Positions 47,448 through 57,420 of a stretch of DNA of 64,000 nt are shown here, piece by piece (within the stretch, counting starts at the first letter, position 1; each line of letters begins with the position of its first letter). Origin of the DNA: Juglans regia. Its lineage: Eukaryota; Streptophyta; Magnoliopsida; Fagales; Juglandaceae. Both the position numbers and the translations under genes were made by a program. The notes under the pieces are model-generated. The model ran no database searches. It worked only from the letters and a program-made list of their open reading frames with translations, and was not told the origin of the DNA. The stretch spans positions 25,842,562 to 25,906,561 of the forward strand of contig NC_049901.1 of the NCBI RefSeq assembly GCF_001411555.2. Direction: 5' to 3'.

Positions 47448-48921
47448 TGATTGGTGCAAAACTGCAAGTACGCAGTATCATAATGTTATAGTAAAGTGAT
47501 AAGAAGAAGTATTGTCCTCGGGGAATTGGTAACTTACTTTTAACAAATCTCGAAATTATACTAATCTCGACTTTATCTAGAAAAGTCACTAATATTTTTG
47601 TAATTGCAGATTAAAATAAAATTAATTCAAAGAAAATACTCAAAGGAAAAGAAAGATATTGTTCAAAGATCAAATCAATGAGAAAGAAAACTTCTAGGAA
47701 ATCGATTTCACCAAATTCCTCACTATGCTTTACTCATCTAGCTAATTGCATTTAATTCTCTCTATTTGTTAGCAAATCTCCACAAACATCCAAAAGCCTC
47801 TTTCGACAGTCAATTGGAAATTATTCTTGTTCATCATTTTACATAAGAGTAAGTAAATTAATAAAGCAAGAAAGCAATAAGACCAATGATTTTAATACTA
47901 CATAGGTTCATAGAAGTCTTTCGATTTCTATATTTATCTATGCCGAAATATCCAAGATCTATCCTATAATTCCATTTTTCGACAGAAATCACAAGATTAA
48001 AATCATCTAATTAATAGTCAGTTAATTAGAAGCAATAAGCTCAGAATAAATCACACAAATATAGAAGAGAATTACTTCAAATTAACAAAGAAAATCAAGC
48101 ATAATTCGAAACTAGATTACATCGCTTTCCTAGAGTAAAGAAAATTTAGTTCATGCTAAAAGTTAAATTCAACATAAATGAATTCAACATAATTTTTCTG
48201 AGAGAAGAATAGAAGAAAATGAACACTGAAAATGCTCATCGCAGTCTGCAGTGTCGTCCCTCGCAAGCCGCAGCGTCTGAAATGAAAAACTTCAAAGAAA
48301 TGCCCCTCTCAAAAAACTCTCTAATTTCGTGCTAATGATATGCTTAAATAGGGTAGGAAAGAAATCCTAATGTCTTCATATTTCCGCACACAAAATTGCC
48401 TAAATTTTAGGACTCAACTTGGCAGCCAAGTACGTACTTCAGGAGTTCGAATTTGGAAAACCTTATTAGAGACAACTTTGTATCCCTTTAAGATAGCTTT
48501 CCAACACATCAAGATTCGCATCAATCCAATATTGGAGAGAAAAGTTATGATTAAAATACTAAAGTACGTCCATGTTATCTGCTAGCGCATTTTGGACTCC
48601 GATCCGAATTACTCCATCATTATCATTATTTGAAAAGTCCTACACTCATTGAAGGTTGTTAGGTTGTTCCAACGTCTTGCCCACTTGAAATTCCTTTAAA
48701 TTCGAATGGGTTTGGACTTGCTCTTTTATAAACTCTGAAATTAAATATAAAAATCTGCTTAGAAGTATTCCAAAGTAAATAGAAACTCAATTCAAGAATA
48801 CACATTAATTTCAATGATTTCTATTAACATTTTAGCATTTTAGTCCAATAATAGAGTATTTAGACTAAAGTTTAAAGTTAAGAAGTGATCAAATATAAGA
48901 AATTATGCAAGTCATCAAACA
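47448..48921 (-). repeat. Right LTR-like repeat of the Athila-like element
   Basis: This direct repeat of 41722-43192 starts TGATTGGTGCAAAACTG and serves as the 5' LTR on the minus strand. Unusually, its outer end is followed by about 35 bp (48922-48955) that match the polypurine-tract side of the left copy. A clean LTR-genome junction is therefore missing. Confidence 0.72.
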
Positions 48922-49883
48922 CCCTCAAACTTACAACTTTATTTGTCCTCAAACAAAAACATGCAACAAAGGAAGAAATGAGTCCAAAACATGCAAAAAA
49001 GGTACTCAACAAAGCAAACTAGTTAAATGGAAAGCAAACCCTAGTAGTCAAGGAAGAATATGCTCAAGGAGAGAAAGGAAACAGAAGAAAAAAGCACTTC
49101 ATAGTTAAAATGGAAAGCAAATCCTAGTAATCAAAATTCTCAACGAGCAAATCTTGGAATGAAGAGGGAGAGACTCACAGGCTAGTCGTCATGGGGATGG
49201 AGCAGCAACTGTGTGAGGATGGATGACAGAAAACCCACCAAGAAGAGGGAGGCAGAGTATCGTGGTCGAGTGAAAAAAAAATTAAGGGGAAAGAGCTCAT
49301 GATTTAAATTGTGACAATTTGCGATGACATTTAATTCATTGCAAATATTTAAATACAACGAATTGTCTTTAACAGAAAACTAATGTCGTCGTAAGAGAAT
49401 TAAAAAGTCATAATTAAGTTTTTTCCCGTCCAAAACATGTTGGTCAATAAAATGTCGCCGCAAAATATGTTTTTTTGCGGAGAATACTCATTCGCTGGAA
49501 ATGAAACGCCAAATATACCCAAAAGTAGTCTTTTTACTATTGCGTCCAAATTTAATTGCGAGGAAGTAATTTGCACCGGGAAAATTATTTTTGTGACCAA
49601 TTCTTACTCATTGCAAATAAGATGACGGAAATGAGAAAAATGATTTCACTACAACATATCTCATTTTTTCCTGAGAGGGATTGTTGTCAAAAAAAGTGTA
49701 GACTTTGTAAGAAATATTATTTTTTCCACCAATTTTTGTCATGGAAAACTCGTGGAATAAAACTATTCCAAAAGGGCTTTTCATACAGAACAACCCTAGA
49801 AAATTTTAGAAAGCAAACTGGGTGCTGGACCCGGGTGTTACAAACAGCATCATGGATGATAAGTTTGGGACTAAAAGACACAT
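48922..49883. other. Mixed repeat fragments left of the Mutator-like element
   Basis: No gene is supported. The first 35 bp repeat the internal end of the Athila-like element. A segment at about 49523-49640 (CCAAATTTAATTGCGAGGA...CATTGCAAATAAGATGACGG) is repeated at about 56775-56865. A LTR-like terminus GGACCCGGGTGTTACA ends at 49842. A CACTACAAC string at about 49648 has no partner. These appear to be pieces of older elements. Confidence 0.45.
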
Positions 49884-49892
49884 TACAAAATT

Positions 49893-50457
49893 CAGAAATT
49901 CTATATACAACCGGCTTGAGGACCCGCCGCGGAACCAGTTCCCACGTGGCAGGAAAAAACGACGCCGTCTCTTTTATTTTTATTTTTCCCTTCGTTCCCT
50001 TCATTTGAATTTTGATTTCCCTCCCCGCTTTCGATTTCTTTCCCCCTTTCCAGAACCCATTCATTTCCTCCTCTAGATTTCTTCTTCCCCCAGAAATCCC
50101 CTTCGTGGCCCATCACAGACCTAATTCTTGCAACTCATTCCATCGTTTACAATCGAAGTAGACCCACGAAACCAACGTAAGTGGTCCTCAAGCACGATGT
50201 CTGTAGAATCATTCGTCTTCATCAAGCACGGCAACCAAGCACGATTCCTCTTCCTCAAGCACGATTTGTCTTCCTCAAGCAATATTTCCCCCATTCCCAC
50301 GAAAGCCCCACCTTCCCACTCGAAACCGCAGTCCATTCGAAACCGAAACCCTAACCATTATCCAACCCACGACGTAATCCCTTGAGGTAATTTGTCAAAA
50401 TCTAACTCTAACCCTAACCCTAACCCTAACTCTAACCCTAACCCTAACCCTAATCCC
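49893..50457 (+). repeat. Left TIR of the Mutator-like element
   Basis: The TIR carries CCGCGG and CACGTGG motifs, a pyrimidine-rich stretch, and an open frame (50128-50385) starting MQLIPSFTIEV. It contains repeated KHG/KHD-type residues encoded by imperfect repeats of CAAGCACGATTCCTCTTCCT. The frame ends just before CCCTTGAG/GTAATT, which looks like a splice donor (50386-50392). The TIR then ends with nine units of CCCTAA or CTCTAA (50403-50452). The TIR could act as a promoter and first exon, as known for other Mutator elements. Confidence 0.85.
50403..50452 (+). repeat. Telomere-like CCCTAA array at inner end of left TIR
   Basis: The sequence is a tandem of CCCTAA with some CTCTAA units. 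The unit is six bases (TTAGGG type), not the seven-base TTTAGGG usual in plant telomeres. Its mirror copy is at 54722-54750. Confidence 0.9.
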
Positions 50458-53233
50458 TTTGGTATTGAACAGGTTGTTGGGTACTTTGCTTGAGAACAGC
50501 AGAGTGCTAGAGTGGATCTGTCACAGGCCATCATCTCATCGAGGAGGTAATATCAAGTTCTTACCTTTGGCCAAAAAAGAGTTAATTTTAACTATAAATT
50601 CTATCAAGTTCCTAATTAATTGATCAGCACCATCGGTTTGTATCCTTTTTATGATACTTCTTTTCTATTTGTTTTGCTACTTCAGTTAATTTAGTAAGGT
50701 GGTGAATTGGATGAATAAACTATTCATCATTTGCGTATATATTGAACTGACAGCATTATGAGAGTTGTTGGGTTGGTTGAACTATTTTAATGTGAACATT
50801 TGCTAATATACAGCACCCATTTTTCACGAATGAACTGAGATTTTTTTAGAGTTTTATGTGTAATGCCAAAATAAGTTGCTCTTGCAAGGCTTGAGCTTTT
50901 CTAGATTTTTGTGCCAATTGATCAGTTATTCCAATGTTGGCTTATTCTTTATTGGCAGAGTCTATATATTGAGGTATTGCTAAAACTCAGGTTTACTTCT
51001 TTCTTTCTTGAAGTTGCTTGGCTCTACTTTGGAACTTAGTTGTGAACCAGCAACTATGTTGTCATGTAAAAACATCATGTACTTATCAGAGAACACAACA
51101 TGTCAATTTTAGAATTTGCCAACTCTCAAATAAAATTAAAAAAAAAAAAAGCTTCTCCCACATAGAGAAGCTACCGAGAGAATCTACTGATTTTGTTTTT
51201 TTTTTTTTATTTAATGGTTAATTTTTTTTTAATGTGTGTGATTTTTTATCAAATGTTTCAAGATATCGAGCCTGATCTTTCAAATCTCAGGCTAGTGTGT
51301 CCTTTCATTTTGCCAAGATTGAAACTTCCCGGTCTGAATTTTCACTCCATTTGATTAATTCAAATGCTTAGAGTATTTGCTCTCATCCTTGGTTACTCTT
51401 TAGTGCTTGTAAATAGTTTTCTTTGTGACAGTGGGACTTTTTTTTTCTCTCTCTAATTTGCTGTAAAGCCTCTTCATAAGGTTACTGGTCTATGTTCATA
51501 GTTTATCCCCATTCAAATAAAATATAAATTTTGGACAGAAAATAGCAAGTCACCAAGCATTAGAGCTACAACTATGGACTTTAAAACGATTGCTTATTCC
51601 TAGACTTTAGCTAATCAGAAACGTGGAGATCAGTTTTTTAGATCAGAAAGCGTTGATAAAGGAATCTGAGTAGAACAATCAACTTCCATATCAAGTTTGG
51701 ATGGAAAGAGAAAGCACTTTATTGGTCAAGTACTTGAATAAAATAGGTCAAGCACAAGCATGTGGAATTTGAAGATATCACATTAATATTCAGATTGTAC
51801 TATCAATATCACATTAATATTTGAACATTATTCATTACAGATGCAATTTGGATTGGATGGATCATAACGGGTGTAACCTGACGGGGATGGATCACAACTG
51901 GCGCAATGAGATGTTTTAATTTTAATATTCAGATACTATGTTTTGGAATGTAAGTCATGGAATGTATTGGAACTGTGTATTGGAATGTATTTTGATGTGA
52001 GTGTATTGGACTATATTGGAACTGTGTACTGGAATGTAAGTGTGCTTTGAATGGCCATATATAGCAAGTTGGAGTTTTGTGTACTTGAATGAGATTTTTT
52101 GAAGCAAATGGGAATGAGTTTATAGCAGAAAATCATGTTGCAGTGGCAAGAAAAATATTCAACCCGATAGCTTCAACCTTCCTTCCTCTCAACTCTCATC
52201 ACCTTAGTCATGTTTTACCTTGTTCGAGACCACCTCAAAAAGTATCTCAGCCACTACAGCAGAACTTAGATGCCTCAAACAGCAACTAGCAACAAGCAAC
52301 CTATGAAACTCAGCAATGTAGTAGCTAAGAGAGATTGGAGCAACAATAACACATTTGGGTCTTCATACCTCAAGTACACGACACCTTCAACCAACAACAC
52401 TAAATTCAATTTCTTTCTTTTTGTAGCTGTCACCACAGGGATCGTAGACCAGATGAAACCACCCAAGTGTAACAGAAGCTCATACAAAAAGCAAAAGCAA
52501 AAGAGCAACAGTAGTAGAATTTCAGACCATATCAAGCTACTATTTTCAAACTTAGAACTGCTACTTACCCTCTCTTCTTCTCCTCTGTTGTGGTTTCAAC
52601 ATTAAGGCATCTTATTACAACATAATGGAAACCAACCTAGCCGATTTAGTCATCCAAAATTTGAGGAATATCAGCTATAAAGGACTGCAACAGCAATAAC
52701 TGAAAATTATGTCAGCATTAACACCAAAATTTCAGTTATCGGGTAGTGTCAAGCCAGTAGTCCACAATCTTTTCTTTTGGCATCCCTTCTTCCTTTCCTT
52801 CTTAGTTTTAGTGTATGATAATCTCTTCCCGATCAATCATGATCTAGTGCAGCAAGTAGAAGGACTTAAGAGAGACTCAGCCTCCATAATGGCCACTACA
52901 GCAGTATATCTATTCTCTGTATATCAATTATAATAAGCATGGATCAAACAAACTATATAAATATACAAATATACATATGCTATGGACAGAATCTGTGACA
53001 AACAACAAACATCTAATTACAAATTTTGAAGCAATCCTATTACAGACTAGTTAGATTAAAGAACATCAAAAAGTTAAACTAATCATTCATTTATACAAAA
53101 CTCAATCCCAAATCACTTTAGAAACTTAAGCAAAGTACAAATTTGACAAAATTCGTTGGTGAACTCTGGTAAGCACCATCTAATTAGTCTAACATAAGCC
53201 TACAAATTTTACAACATATATCAAGTTCCAAAA
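50458..53233. other. Interior of the Mutator-like element, left and middle part
   Basis: A short segment 50472-50547 is bounded by TTGAACAG and GAG/GTAATA, compatible with an exon between splice sites. No protein family could be recognised. Open frames at 52089-52289 and 52270-52605 are short and lack domains. A repetitive run of TTGGAATGTATTGGAACTG occurs at 51955-52045. Possibly captured or decayed host sequence. Confidence 0.4.
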
Positions 53234-53479
53234 TCACCTACATACTATTACATAACATGACACAACAACTACAAAAGGCCAATATAGCCGGAGTAATCTG
53301 CGTGAACGCAATATTTCAACTTCTTGCTCCGGAGGTCCCAACTCTCTCTTCTCGATCTCATCCAATCTCTTACAAAGCTCAATCTCCCTCCTCTTGATGT
53401 CTTCGAGTTTCTTCTCAAGCTCTTTTTGGCTCCTTGACAGCTCATTGTATCTTTCTTGAAGTTGTAATCCCATACACAC
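53234..53479 (-). CDS. Small coiled-coil plus membrane-segment ORF in the Mutator-like element
   Basis: The 81-codon minus-strand frame has a strong predicted coiled coil at about residues 8-48 (ERYNELSRSQKELEKKLEDI, charged heptads). It is followed by a basic stretch and a hydrophobic C-terminal segment (LYWPFVVVVSCYVIVC) that could span a membrane. The layout resembles the C-terminal part of plant GRF-type zinc-finger proteins, which end in a coiled coil and a membrane anchor. The zinc finger itself is not visible, so this is only a possibility. It may be a last exon of a minus-strand transcript starting in the right TIR. Confidence 0.4.
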   Translation of the reverse strand: MCMGLQLQERYNELSRSQKELEKKLEDIKRREIELCKRLDEIEKRELGPPEQEVEILRSRRLLRLYWPFVVVVSCYVIVCR

Positions 53480-53932
53480 ATCAATTGAAAATTAAAACAA
53501 AAAAAAAATGTTAGCAAGTTAGTGGGGACATCAGGAGAAACAAATGAACTTCATTGTTGTAGCATATCAGACAATGCAGCCACATCAAGGAATGAGCAAA
53601 ATAACAAAGACACAGCTTCTCCAAAGGGTGAGTAACTTTTCTATACCACCCACAATTAAGAAACAAAATAAAGTGTTTTCCATTTTATTTATGAAAAACA
53701 AAATTAATAACATTGGCTTAAACACACAATAAGCTATATTTCTCACCCTTGAAAATCTATTTCTTTTTCTTTTTCCCTTACAACCAAATGCAGCAAACAA
53801 AAATTTTGTTTCTGTCTATATCAAGTTTGTATAAAGTGACATTGATCTAACAAAAACTCAAGAATCTGAAATGCACAACATCAAACTAAAGAAATAGAGT
53901 ATTTTGGTCAAAAATTAATCAGTGTGTCAACT

Positions 53933-53982
53933 ACTGGTTCCAAACTTTTTTTTTTTTTGATACGTAACTGCTGGTTCCAAAC
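53933..53982 (-). mobile_element. Extremely 5'-truncated LINE stub with target duplication
   Basis: A run of T followed by GATACGTAA (minus strand: TTACGTATC then poly-A) lies between two copies of CTGGTTCCAAAC (about 53934-53945 and 53971-53982). A poly-A-tailed stub of about 25 bp with a 12-base duplication is what severely truncated LINE insertions look like. It lies within the Mutator-like element and so is younger. Confidence 0.6.
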
Positions 53983-54721
53983 TAAAGATACAGTTGGTAG
54001 TTCTAAGCAATTTATTAGCATTGGCAGCTACTGGTTCCAAAGGCATTCAATTTACAAGAATGCACCCAATCTGCAAACTACAAGAATGAACAGCTATTTC
54101 TAATTAATCAGTGTAAAAAGGGTGCATCAACATTTAGCCAATTTGGTAAAGGAACTTAAGTTAGCGGTGGATCATTGCTTTCCGTTACTTCCCAATCATT
54201 ATATATGTAAAAAGCCCTTGAGCTCAACCTTATCTTGTTATTTGGCCATGACAAGAGGTCTAATTTTATATATAATACGGTACTAATTCTGTATCTTTTT
54301 TTTTTTTTAATATATATATTGATTTTGTCTAGAACAATACACAAGAATTAACCACAAACAGAAAAGTCAGAAAAAAACTATTGAAATCTATTTTGTAAAA
54401 GTAAAATGTGTTATAGAATAGCACATTTTATATTAAACTGAATTTTTGCGTCTACAAATATGTAATTTCATTCTCAGCACATAACGGTTCCCAAAAGCAA
54501 GCAAGCACGAACAAGAAGCCATCAACAAGTTGTGATCACAAGCATATATGGATTAGTAATCAAGAATAAAAGCCATCAACATCGCTACAAATCTAATTCA
54601 AAAGCTTGGATTTTCACAATATGGGTGCTAAAACAATCCATCAAAAATCATAAAAAAAAATCACCCTTGGAGCTAAAATGTATGCTAGAAGGAAAGTAAA
54701 ACCAAAATTACACTTACTTGA
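53983..54721. other. Interior of the Mutator-like element, right part
   Basis: This is AT-rich sequence with a T run and TA repeat at 54298-54320. No supported gene. On the minus strand it would form an intron between the right TIR exon and the coiled-coil ORF if these belong to one transcript. Confidence 0.35.
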
Positions 54722-55280
54722 TGTTAGGGTTAGGGTTAGGGTTAGAGTTAGATTTTGACAAATTACCTCAAGGGATTACGTCGCGGGTTGGATAATGATT
54801 AGGGTTTCGGTTTCGAATGGACTGCGGTTTCGAGTGGGAAGGTGAGGCTTTCGTGGGAATGGGGGAAATATTGCTTGAGGAAGACAAATCATGCTTGATG
54901 AAGAGGAATCGTGCTTGAGGAAGAGGAATCGTGCTTGGTTGCCGTGCTTGATGAAGACGAATGATTCTACAGACATCGTGCTTGAGGACCACTTACGTTG
55001 GTTTCGTGGGTCAACTTCGATTGTAAATGATGGAATGAGTTGCAAGAATTAGGTCTGTGATGGGCCACGAAGGGGATTTCTGGGGGAAGAAGAAATCTAG
55101 AGGAGGAAATGAATGGGTTCTGGAAAGGGGGAAAGAAATCGAAAGCGGGTAGGGAAATCAAAATTCAAATGAAGGGAACGAAGGGAAAAATTAAAATAAA
55201 AGAGACGGCGTCGTTTTCTCCTGCCACGTGGGAACCGGTTCCGCGGCGGGTTCTCAAGCCGGTTGTATATAGAATTTCTG
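54722..55280 (-). repeat. Right TIR of the Mutator-like element
   Basis: This is the inverted copy of 49893-50457. It includes the CCCTAA array (54722-54750 on the complementary strand), the donor-like CTTGAG/GTAATT, and the open frame MQLIPSFTIEV (55045 downwards). It has one extra copy of the roughly 20-base CAAGCACGATTCCTCTTCCT unit compared with the left TIR. Confidence 0.85.
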
Positions 55281-55289
55281 TACAAAATT

Positions 55290-55797
55290 AAACACATGCT
55301 GCAGTAATATTGTTAATTCATTGAGACAATCTTCATTTTTTAATACATCATTAATATATATTCCCCTCTTGATCCCCAAAAGCATGGTGTCCTAAAATCC
55401 ACCTAAAAAAAGTTTCATCCATGCTTAACTGTATTAGCCAATAGAAAACATCTATTTAAGGAAAAAGTACTAGCTAGAACATTATTATAGCAAAACCAAA
55501 GGGCAAACTAATGCAAATCGTTCATTTCATACACCTATTCTAAAGTCTAGCCATTCATGTTGGGAGTTGATGGCAAATGTGATGAAAATTATGTCCATTA
55601 ATATTAATACTTGTATGGTGAAGGAAGTGACATGGGCTCGAAAGCTTACTGATGATAATTGTTGTAACATGTTGTACATAGGTTTCATTATCCATAGTGC
55701 ATTAATCACAAATAATGAGGCTTTCCAAAAAGAATATCCTAGGGTGATGCATGGAAAATGCCAAATGTCAAGAGTTGAATCTCAAAAGGCCATACAT
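55290..55797. other. Intergenic DNA without recognisable feature
   Basis: No domain-bearing frame and no clear repeat structure was seen between the Mutator-like element and the microsatellite cluster. Confidence 0.4.
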
Positions 55798-55801
55798 GGA
55801 A

Positions 55802-55859
<58 letters not shown>

Positions 55860-55916
55860 TTTTTTGGTAAGTAATAAGTTATTGTATTGATATAAAGCAT
55901 GAAAGTGTGTGTGTGA

Positions 55917-55952
<36 letters not shown>
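55798..55952. repeat. Duplicated TG/TA microsatellite flanking a LINE-like 3' stub
   Basis: Two blocks of GTGTGT followed by TATATA (about 55802-55858 and 55905-55950) flank about 45 bp. On the minus strand that segment reads ATCAATACAATAACTTATTA, then CTTACC and a short A run. Such a sequence resembles plant LINE 3' ends. The duplicated microsatellite would then be the target-site duplication. Open frames across it are repeat by-products. Confidence 0.6.
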
Positions 55953-55970
55953 TTTTTTTTATAGAGAAAA

Positions 55971-56145
55971 ATTCTAGGCATAAGCCTCACACCCTATACA
56001 CCCACTTAAAAATATGTTATTTTACTCTTTTACCCACGTAATGAAAATGAATCCTAACATATTTGTAAGTAAAATAGGATACAAAGGTAAAATAACATAT
56101 TTTTAAGTGGGTGTGCAGGGTGTAAGACTTATGGGTAGCATGACT
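55971..56145. mobile_element. Fold-back MITE
   Basis: About 175 bp form an inverted repeat. The left arm CATAAGCCTCACACCCTATA, CACCCACTT and AAAAATATGTTATTTTAC (55979-56025) is complementary to the right arm at 56089-56136, with few mismatches. The loop is about 60 bp. No coding capacity. Ends and target duplication could not be fixed exactly. Confidence 0.65.
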
Positions 56146-56770
56146 CTTTTATAAATAGATATCTACCAACTTTTATGCTATTTTAAATACTGCAGTGCCA
56201 TATACGAAGACAATTTTTGCAATTTATTATGCTATAGCAGAATACATGATCTTGCCCTTCACTACATATTTCTTGTCAATTAGTTATGGTTCTCATGGCT
56301 GACAAGGCATGAAGCATGGATCAAATTAGGAAAAACACATCATCATGCATGGATAAAGTCCTCATGACATGCAGGTAATTAAAGCATGCATGGAATGGTC
56401 TTTGATTTTGGAGCCCCCACAAACCAACCAACCAACCAAACCACCCAATGGCAAATAAAGAATTTTCCAATAATTTCTTGTAAATGTCAAATAAATCAAT
56501 CAGTTTTATCTAACACCTTCCATGATCAACATGATAACCACAAGTTTCTTCGGGATAATAGAATAAAGGAAACTATATCTTTTTTACATGGCACTGGACT
56601 CATGTAACTTTGGCTCAACCATCAATATATATACACATGATCTATATATAATATAAACTTTACTATTGACCATGGGAACCTGTATATTTGAATTACAACC
56701 TCAATCTAAATGAATTACTACTGAGAGAAAGACCAAAATAGAGTTATATGCTGACTCTTACATATCCAGA
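56146..56770. other. Intergenic DNA
   Basis: AT-rich sequence with no supported gene. A short CAAC run (56423-56440) and TATA runs (56620-56660) are present. Confidence 0.4.
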
Positions 56771-57420
56771 AGTAGCCTTTTTCACTTTTACATCCAAATT
56801 TAATTGCGAGGATGTAATTTGCACTTACTCATTGCAAATAAGATGACGGAAATGAGAAAAATAGTTTAGCAGTGGGTCCCACTCATTAGGGCTGATGTTG
56901 GTTGCGAGAATTAAATGATGTAACCTCCTATATAAGTGAATGAAATGAACCAAAAATAAACACCTTTTTGACTGAAAAATACTTTTTAGTGTTATTCTTG
57001 TGGAGTTGAGCGGCTTCCTCCCTTAAGCAAGCACATGGCTTGGTCATGTTGAGTGACATCCATTATTATTAGACAGTGTTGAGTGGCTTCTACCATCCCT
57101 TAGTCGAGTGGCTTCCTAGGTTATCATTTTCAATGAAACTTGTGGCTTGGTCACATGTGTGATTCAGCAATTAGTGGAGTTAAGCGGCATTCTCTACTCA
57201 CAATTGAGTGACATCCCAGGTGACTATCGAACTTTATTTTTCGTTGTTCTTCCTGCGTTGTCTTTCATTGTCTTTTATTTTTGTTGCTTTTGATTCTTCA
57301 AAATAAGTTTTGCAAGCGACATGCCAAGCTCCCTTTAATGCTTTGCTCTCCGTGGCCATCATCACTAGCACCCCAGGACCTGAGGTCGGGTTCCTGTACT
57401 TTTTTTGTAGGGATCAAAAT
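56771..57420 (+). repeat. Decayed LTR-like sequence
   Basis: The first 100 bp match the repeat at 49523-49640. Then come a TATA-like box (CCTATATAAG at 56928), an AATAAA at about 56955, and a stretch of diverged units around GAGTGGCTTCC or GAGTGACATCC (57005-57225). The layout suggests an old LTR with promoter and polyadenylation signals, but no paired LTR or target duplication was found. Confidence 0.4.

Larger units (their letters stand above)
41722..48921 (-). mobile_element. Athila-like element with gag and protease relics only
   Basis: Two long direct repeats enclose a minus-strand gag and aspartic protease of the Athila type. No reverse transcriptase, RNase H or integrase can be found; after the protease relic (about 44966) there is only about 1.8 kb of non-coding AT-rich sequence before the left LTR. 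The primer-binding site next to the right LTR reads TTTTTGGCGTCATTGCCGG on the minus strand, close to the TGGCGCCGTTGCC site usual for Athila and Tat elements. The structure resembles gag-only terminal-repeat elements or an internally deleted Athila. No target duplication was found. Confidence 0.7.
49893..55280. mobile_element. Mutator-like element with long TIRs
   Basis: Inverted repeats of about 0.55 kb (49893 to about 50457 and about 54722 to 55280) begin CAGAAATTCTATATACAACC and are flanked by an exact nine-base duplication TACAAAATT (49884-49892 and 55281-55289). Long TIRs plus a 9-bp duplication are the hallmark of Mutator-superfamily DNA transposons. The 4.3-kb interior contains no transposase I can recognise, so it is probably non-autonomous, perhaps carrying captured host sequence. 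The inner TIR ends carry CCCTAA arrays. Confidence 0.88.

Noticed and set aside
49648..49660. CACTACAAC as the terminus of a CACTA transposon
   Set aside because: No inverted partner (GTTGTAGTG) or 3-bp duplication was found at a plausible distance.
50403..50452. Possible chromosome end or contig-end telomere
   Set aside because: The array is short, has a six-base unit, is mirrored in the second TIR, and unique sequence continues on both sides.
55567..55990. Frames with long Tyr-Ile runs
   Set aside because: They are translations of TATATA microsatellites.
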